Source of the DNA: Ornatilinea sp.
GTDB lineage: Bacteria > Chloroflexota > Anaerolineae > Anaerolineales > Anaerolineaceae
Direction: 5' to 3'
DNA length: 64,000 nt
Assembly: GCA_018433975.1 (NCBI GenBank)
Contig: JAHDQE010000018.1
Coordinates: 43,720 to 107,719 of the forward strand
Made by a program: the position numbers and the translations under genes. Under the pieces are notes generated by a model, which worked only from the letters and a program-made list of their open reading frames with translations, had not been told where the DNA came from and ran no database searches. The stretch's first letter is position 1, and the number at the start of each line of letters is the position of its first letter. Of this stretch, positions 59,570 through 64,000 are shown piece by piece.

Positions 59570-60079
59570 TCAATCGTGTTTTTTCTGTATGAGCCGTTTA
59601 TACGCCCGGCGAGTGAGATAAACTTTATATCGCTCCAACTCCGTCCTTTGGGCGTTAAGCTGGTGGACAACGTATTCATCCGGATCATAAATCAGCGCCA
59701 AAAATCCCCACAGGATGATCAGGAAAAATCCATAGGTGAGCACAAAGGCGGCCGGGTTGTTGGGGCGGGTCATGGAACTGAGGAAGAACCCCAGTACTCC
59801 CAACCCTGCCGCCCATGGGACCAGACCCTCCCACCGTTTCTGCCGGCAATTGTATCCGATGAGCACTTTCACCTTTTCAATCTGGCTATAAAACCGCTGT
59901 GGATGGACTTCCTCTTTGATTTGCTGTCCTTTTTTTGATCTGTAGCGCTGCGGCAGGCCTCTGTAAATGGGGTTGACACGGGCAGAATAAACAGTCACCG
60001 TTTTTCCTTCCAAACTCTGTTCTTCTTCACAGATCCGGCAACAGACCTCTTCATCATTGGCAATATCGACTTTATTCAT
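59570..60079 (-). CDS. Hypothetical two-helix membrane protein
   Basis: A 169-aa protein I cannot assign. The N-terminal 75 residues are soluble with CCRIC and a later YNC that could bind metal, and are rich in basic residues (RYRSKKGQQIKEE). Two membrane helices at about 88-103 and 112-130 form a hairpin, and the C-terminal 40 residues are polar/helical (HQLNAQRTELERYKVYLTRR). AAAGG is 8 nt upstream of the ATG at 60079. It is convergent with the MATE gene with only 26 bp between stops. Confidence 0.72.
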   Translation of the reverse strand: MNKVDIANDEEVCCRICEEEQSLEGKTVTVYSARVNPIYRGLPQRYRSKKGQQIKEEVHPQRFYSQIEKVKVLIGYNCRQKRWEGLVPWAAGLGVLGFFLSSMTRPNNPAAFVLTYGFFLIILWGFLALIYDPDEYVVHQLNAQRTELERYKVYLTRRAYKRLIQKKHD

Positions 60080-60343
60080 ATTCTTACCTTTTTATCGACT
60101 TCTTCCGGGAGGAAAGCCTCCCGGGTTCTTATCATGTTGTATGGATTACACTCTGTGCGCTGCCGGCCTTTGAAAGATCAAAGAAGGCAGTTAACATGAG
60201 TTAATTTAATTATAGAAATGGACTATGGGTGTGGTGAGGGGTGTACAAAGAATTGACGATAGATTAATGAACTCTAATTCACTGGGTGGGAGAATAAGCC
60301 GGAGGGTTATTTTTGAACGCAGAACTTGCCGGTGAGAAATGCT

Positions 60344-62326
60344 TTAGGGTATGCCCCACAGGGTAACCACGCCATCCCAGGCAGCCAGGATCAAGATGTC
60401 TCCCTGTGGAGAAAACTCGACGCTTCCAAAAGCGCGTGGAACAGCCAGAGCCGTGATCTGCTTCCCTTCCTCTGTGTTCCACAGGGTAATGTCCTGTCCG
60501 GCCACTGCCAGCAGGCTGCCGTCGGGCGAAAAGGCCAGCGAGTTTCCTTCTGCGCTGAAAGAACTTACCTTGGACCGCTTCCATGCGCGGTACAGGGTGA
60601 TGACCTGTTCGCGGCCGGACGAGTCGGCTACTGCCAGCAGGTCTTCCTGCGGCGCGAAGGCAAACCGGGTCCCCGTGTAGTTTGCCAGAAGAGTCCAGTC
60701 GGATACCCGCCAGAGCTGGATCAAATTTTCACTGCCAACAGCCAGCAGGCTGCCATCGGGCGAGAACCCAATCTGCGCGATGGCGCCGTTCATCTCGGAG
60801 TTATGCACCAGCCCGCCGTCTTCCATCCGATAGATTCTTAAACGACGGTCTCCGGAACCGGCCGCCAGCAGGCTGCTGTCGGGTGAGAAAGCCAGTTTAC
60901 CGGCGTTCAGTCCGAGACCGCGCAGTGTATACAGCACTTCTCCATCCTCAACCTGCCAGACCTGCACCTGGGCGCTGCCATTTCCGCCGGCCATCAGCAG
61001 GCCGTCCGGCGAAGCCGCGACACTGTCAAAACGGGTGGAAGGGGGAGAGGTGTTGACCGCCGTCAGATTGGGCTCCGGGAGAAAGGATTGCAGGTTTCCA
61101 TTTAAAAGCGGCATCACCAGCGCTCCACTCTCCGGCTGGAAGCTCATCCCGGCTGGATGGTCGGGCAGGTATTCCGGCGCGGAGGCCGGCTGAAAACTTT
61201 CTTCATCGGTGAACTGCCAGATTTGGAAATAGGGGGTGCTGCCCTGGAGCAGCAGGGATTGACCGTCGGCGCTGAAGGCGAGGAAAGTTGCCGGAGCAGC
61301 AGGGGTTTCGTAAAGCATGCTCCCGTCTTCCGTCTGCCAGATTTTCACGGACTTCTGGTCAGAGGTGGCTGCCAGTGAGCCGTCTTTGGAAAGCACTACG
61401 GCCGAGATGGGGGCGGTCACAGGTTGGAGCTGGGAGCGGGTGGTGCCATCCTCGGTATTGAATACCCGCACCCGCCAATCCTGGGCTGAAGCGAAAACGG
61501 TACCATCCCCGGAAAAAGCTGCGCTGGAGCCCGTCCGTCCGTCGTTGGTCTGGCCGATGTACCATTCTTTAACGGGGGCTCCCCCGGGAATGGGCCATCT
61601 CTGTACCGGTTCCCGGTTTGACCAGGAGTACAGTACATCGCCGTTGGGAGAGAAGGCCAGCGCGCGCGCTGCCCAGAGATGCCCGCGTAAAGTCCGGGTC
61701 AGCTGTCCATTTGAGACCCGCCAGACCTGAATGGTGCGGTCCCAATTGCTGGCGGCCAGCCGGCTGCCGTCCGGAGAAAATGCCAGTCCAAGCACAGGGA
61801 AGCCCTTCCCGGGCAGAGTTTGCAGCGGCTCTCCCTCACGGTTCCACAGGAATATGGTTCCCAATGTGTTCCCGGCTGCGAGGGTTGTGCTGTCGGTCGT
61901 GAAGGCAACAGCCGTGAGCGGGGTTTCCAGTTCGATGGACCACACGGATTGAAACGTTGTGCTGTCGTAAAGGTACAGTCCGCTGCTGGCGGCGACGGCT
62001 ACCAACGCGCCATCCGGAGAGAACGCAACGGCAGCCGGGATTCCTTTGCCCCAGCGGCCCATTTCTACCAGTTGGTCGGCATTGTCGACGGAAATGGTCT
62101 CGCGGGATTCCGGCAGCGGTGTCCCCAGCCGGGACAGGATGATCGGCGTTGGAGTCAGGGTGAGTGTGACCGTGGGAGTCAACGTGCGGGTCAGCGTGGC
62201 TGTAGCCGCCGGCGTTCCGGGAGGGGGAGAAATCTGGTCCGGTTCCGAGCCGCTACATCCGGAAAGAGCCAGGACGGACATCACAAACAAAGCGATTATC
62301 CACGCTGCGGGTGAAATTTTCTTCAT
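60344..62326 (-). CDS. WD40-repeat lipoprotein, probably two seven-bladed propellers
   Basis: A 660-aa exported lipoprotein: signal then lipobox ALSGC (Cys24), followed by a Thr/Pro-rich linker of about 40 residues (TLTPTVTLTLTPTP). The remainder shows about 14 copies of the FSPDG-S-LA unit characteristic of bacterial WD40/YVTN-type propellers, enough for two seven-bladed rings. No enzymatic motif is visible. Such proteins serve as cell-surface interaction scaffolds; partners cannot be inferred from the neighbours. The ribosome site is weak. Confidence 0.88.
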   Translation of the reverse strand: MKKISPAAWIIALFVMSVLALSGCSGSEPDQISPPPGTPAATATLTRTLTPTVTLTLTPTPIILSRLGTPLPESRETISVDNADQLVEMGRWGKGIPAAVAFSPDGALVAVAASSGLYLYDSTTFQSVWSIELETPLTAVAFTTDSTTLAAGNTLGTIFLWNREGEPLQTLPGKGFPVLGLAFSPDGSRLAASNWDRTIQVWRVSNGQLTRTLRGHLWAARALAFSPNGDVLYSWSNREPVQRWPIPGGAPVKEWYIGQTNDGRTGSSAAFSGDGTVFASAQDWRVRVFNTEDGTTRSQLQPVTAPISAVVLSKDGSLAATSDQKSVKIWQTEDGSMLYETPAAPATFLAFSADGQSLLLQGSTPYFQIWQFTDEESFQPASAPEYLPDHPAGMSFQPESGALVMPLLNGNLQSFLPEPNLTAVNTSPPSTRFDSVAASPDGLLMAGGNGSAQVQVWQVEDGEVLYTLRGLGLNAGKLAFSPDSSLLAAGSGDRRLRIYRMEDGGLVHNSEMNGAIAQIGFSPDGSLLAVGSENLIQLWRVSDWTLLANYTGTRFAFAPQEDLLAVADSSGREQVITLYRAWKRSKVSSFSAEGNSLAFSPDGSLLAVAGQDITLWNTEEGKQITALAVPRAFGSVEFSPQGDILILAAWDGVVTLWGIP

Positions 62327-62614
62327 GGTAAGGCTTATTGTACTACGATCCTATCCGGCGGCAGCGTGTGTGGGAATGCAAGATTCGTCTCAATACGGTT
62401 GATAGGATGGACATTTTTACCCGAATTTTAATTTTTATTTTTTAATGACACAAACCCTTTACAAAGTTGTCTGTGAAGCTCCGGGACTCGACAAAATTCG
62501 TTATAATACTGTAAATTTGATGGCCTTCCAGGCCCTATAAAGCAGTTCATTTAGGAACATGGAATAATATCAGAACGGCTTAAAAAGCATTTTATAAAAA
62601 AGGAGAAAAGAATT

Positions 62615-63118
62615 ATGGCAGACGAAAAGAAGGGATTGTTGGGGAATTTGTTTTCAAATAAGAAGAAAGAAGAAGCTGAAAAAGCCGAAAGGGCTGCAAA
62701 AGAATTAGAAATCAAGAAGAAGGCCGAAGAAGCTCAGGCTCGCGCGGCTCAGGCTAAAGCTGCCGAGGAAGCCCGTAAGGCGGCCGCTGAAGCGGAAAAA
62801 CGCGCTGCGGAAGCTGAAGCCAAGTTGAAAGCAAAAGAGGAAGAAGAAAAACGTGAAGAAATGCGCGAGCGTCTTGAAGAAGCCAAAGCCAGACGAGATG
62901 CCATGGCTGCGCCGAAATTTATCGCAGAGCACAAGCTGACCGCGGACGAGACTCTCAGTCACCTTTCTTTGAAATATTATGGTTCAGCCACCCGACCTTA
63001 CTGGATGGTGATTTATGAAGCGAATAAAGAGGTAATTGGCGATAACCCGGCACATGTTTATCCGGGCCTGGTGGTCAATATTCCCGAATTACCCGAAGAG
63101 TTGAAAAAGGATAAGTAG
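62615..63118 (+). CDS. LysM-domain protein with charged coiled coil
   Basis: A 167-aa protein without a signal peptide. Residues about 15-95 are an Ala/Glu/Lys-rich coiled coil (KKKEEAEKAERAAKELEIKK). Residues about 102-158 form a LysM-like domain (AEHKLTADETLSHLSLKYYG, then ANKEVIGDNPAHVYPGLVV). It is similar to cytosolic LysM proteins such as the YgaU/BON-LysM type rather than wall-anchored ones. AAAAGGAG precedes ATG 62615, and the stop (63116-63118) abuts the ATG of the next gene, so the pair is coupled and probably works together. Confidence 0.85.
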   Translation: MADEKKGLLGNLFSNKKKEEAEKAERAAKELEIKKKAEEAQARAAQAKAAEEARKAAAEAEKRAAEAEAKLKAKEEEEKREEMRERLEEAKARRDAMAAPKFIAEHKLTADETLSHLSLKYYGSATRPYWMVIYEANKEVIGDNPAHVYPGLVVNIPELPEELKKDK

Positions 63119-63757
63119 ATGGCGGAATCAACATTAGACCTGGCGAAGCTTTTTGGAGCGGTGGGAAATGCGCTGAACCAGAATAAAGATTCGCTCAATG
63201 AAGCCGACAGCTATAATCACGACCATGGGGACCACATGGTGGAGATTTTTGAAGTGATCACCCAGGCGATGAAAGAAAAGAAGGGCGCGGAAGCGGCCGA
63301 CCAGCTCGAATATGCCTCTCAATTGCTGCGGCGTAAATCGAACAGCGGTTCGGCAAACCTGTATGCCCAGGGGTTGAGCCAGGCAGCCAGCCAATTTGTC
63401 GGGAAAGAGCTCAATTCTCAAAATGCGATTGAACTGGTGCAGGCACTGATGGGCGGTGGAACAACCAACTCATCCCAGGCAGCTCCGCAGCAGAGCGGTG
63501 GCATCCTGGGCTCCCTGTTGGGCAGCCTCACGGGTGGGAATAATCAGACTCAGGATGATGGTATTGGCGCAGATGATTTGCTGCGGATGGGTATGGCGTT
63601 CATGCAGTCCCAGCAGTCCGGGAATAAAAGTACTCTGGAATCGGTTGTGGACGCAGTAATGTCCGGCAGTCAGATGTCCGGTTCCGCCCATCGTACGCAG
63701 TCCGGAAAACTGGTCAGCAGCACATTGATGCAGCTTATTGGCAATAATTTGAAGTAG
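63119..63757 (+). CDS. Hypothetical protein, distantly DhaL/DAK2-like N terminus
   Basis: A 212-aa protein. The N-terminal part has NEADSYNHDHGDHMVEIFEV (about 27-46), reminiscent of the D-x-x-x-x-D-x-GD metal-binding motif of the DhaL/DAK2 helical fold. The similarity is weak. The middle is Gly/Ser/Gln-rich (about 110-150) with GGILGSLLGSLTGGN, low-complexity and probably flexible. The C-terminal 60 residues are helical (IGADDLLRMGMAFMQSQQ). It is directly coupled to the LysM gene, suggesting a joint structural or envelope-linked role; function unknown. Confidence 0.65.
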   Translation: MAESTLDLAKLFGAVGNALNQNKDSLNEADSYNHDHGDHMVEIFEVITQAMKEKKGAEAADQLEYASQLLRRKSNSGSANLYAQGLSQAASQFVGKELNSQNAIELVQALMGGGTTNSSQAAPQQSGGILGSLLGSLTGGNNQTQDDGIGADDLLRMGMAFMQSQQSGNKSTLESVVDAVMSGSQMSGSAHRTQSGKLVSSTLMQLIGNNLK

Positions 63758-63799
63758 TGGTTTACGTTTCCTCCTCCGAAAGAAACGTTTACAGGTTGC

Positions 63800-63825
63800 C
63801 TTCTCCCCGAATTTTCGGGGAGAAG
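63800..63825 (+). terminator. Rho-independent terminator of the LysM operon
   Basis: CTTCTCCCCGA (63800-63810) pairs perfectly with TCGGGGAGAAG (63815-63825) around ATTT and is followed by TGTTTTT, 43 nt past the stop. Confidence 0.9.
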
Positions 63826-63972
63826 TGTTTTTAAAGGGGTGTTTTTATTCCTGTTTCATATTTTTTCCACAAAACGTCCACAGGCTGTTCACAGCTTCTT
63901 CATATCGCTGTTGTATCCTATAGCTACTGATATAAAACAAATAGGACCTCTGTATGAGGAAGGAGCTTAGAA

Positions 63973-64000
63973 ATGAAAAAGACAATTTTAGCAGGTTTAT
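63973..64000 (+). CDS. Start of a further gene, partial
   Basis: GGAAGGAG at 63958-63965 is followed 7 nt later by ATG 63973, reading MKKTILAGL to the window edge. The Lys-Lys start followed by hydrophobic residues looks like a signal peptide, but nothing more can be said. Confidence 0.6.

Noticed and set aside
60326..60841. Plus-strand frame of 171 codons opposite the WD40 gene
   Set aside because: Shadow of the repetitive WD40 coding sequence; no motif and no ribosome site.
63863..63893. Three DnaA-box-like 9-mers (TTTTCCACA and two weaker) suggesting an origin
   Set aside because: Only one is within one mismatch of TTATCCACA, no dnaA, dnaN or AT-rich unwinding region is visible, and the window ends here. 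It would be worth revisiting only if the next gene were dnaA or dnaN.
1..64000. CRISPR arrays, rRNA and tRNA genes
   Set aside because: No regularly spaced repeats and no tRNA- or rRNA-like sequence was noticed on reading the intergenic regions.

Overview
The window looks like chromosomal DNA of an anaerobic, fermentative bacterium, most likely Chloroflexota (Anaerolineae-type). This placement is inferred from moderately GC-rich composition, good AGGAGG-type ribosome sites, lipoproteins with Thr/Pro-rich linkers, a WD40-repeat lipoprotein, and many paralogous SDR, Gfo/Idh and DUF885 genes. No rRNA, tRNA, CRISPR array or transposase was seen.

Region 1 (1-18.1 kb, all + strand) is a long run of catabolic genes. 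It holds the end of one and all of a second peptide-type ABC permease, two class V aminotransferases, three SDRs, an amidohydrolase, two tandem DUF885 putative metallopeptidases, three Gfo/Idh oxidoreductases (two near-duplicates), a gamma-glutamyltransferase-like Ntn hydrolase, a D-2-hydroxyacid dehydrogenase and a DapA-like lyase. The likely job is uptake and stepwise breakdown of an amide- or amino-acid-linked compound whose identity cannot be read from sequence. Several enzymes have altered catalytic residues (SDR Tyr to His, SDR Lys to Arg, GGT nucleophile Thr to Ser with a changed pocket).

Region 2 (18.5-24.1 kb) is a divergent sugar module: a SorC-type regulator, DeoC and a DapA-like aldolase on the minus strand, and an SDR plus FGGY kinase on the plus strand. 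A clear sigma-70 promoter overlaps a palindromic operator candidate. Region 3 (24.2-35.2 kb) holds housekeeping and signalling genes: VOC protein, FemAB/BioF2-like acetyltransferase, two GNATs, RNHCP zinc protein, RsgA, VTT membrane protein, an OmpR/histidine-kinase pair and a rhodanese. Within it is an AT-rich patch with a DUF3883-type gene.

Region 4 (35.3-41.6 kb) is a GntR-controlled PTS operon (EIIA, EIIB, EIIC, zinc alcohol dehydrogenase, class III aminotransferase) with an SIS-type hexuloisomerase-like gene downstream. The promoter and a perfect palindromic operator can be read directly. Region 5 (41.7-52.3 kb) holds a small membrane protein, a DinB/TPR protein, a cold-shock gene with a long leader, an M28 lipoprotein peptidase, a diguanylate cyclase, an M20 peptidase, a transglutaminase-like protein and an MFS transporter.

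Region 6 (52.2-56.3 kb) is the most unusual part. A 334-bp segment containing the convergent 3' ends of the MFS and helicase genes occurs twice as direct repeats (52199-52532 and 55968-56301, about 25 differences, no net length change). The repeats bracket 3.4 kb of AT-richer DNA. This insert carries an operon for a secreted/membrane C25-like protein, an XRE regulator and an 8-TM protein, plus a diacylglycerol-kinase fragment. Region 7 (56.2-64 kb) holds the helicase, a MATE exporter, a small membrane protein, a two-propeller WD40 lipoprotein, a LysM coiled-coil protein with its partner, and the start of a further gene.
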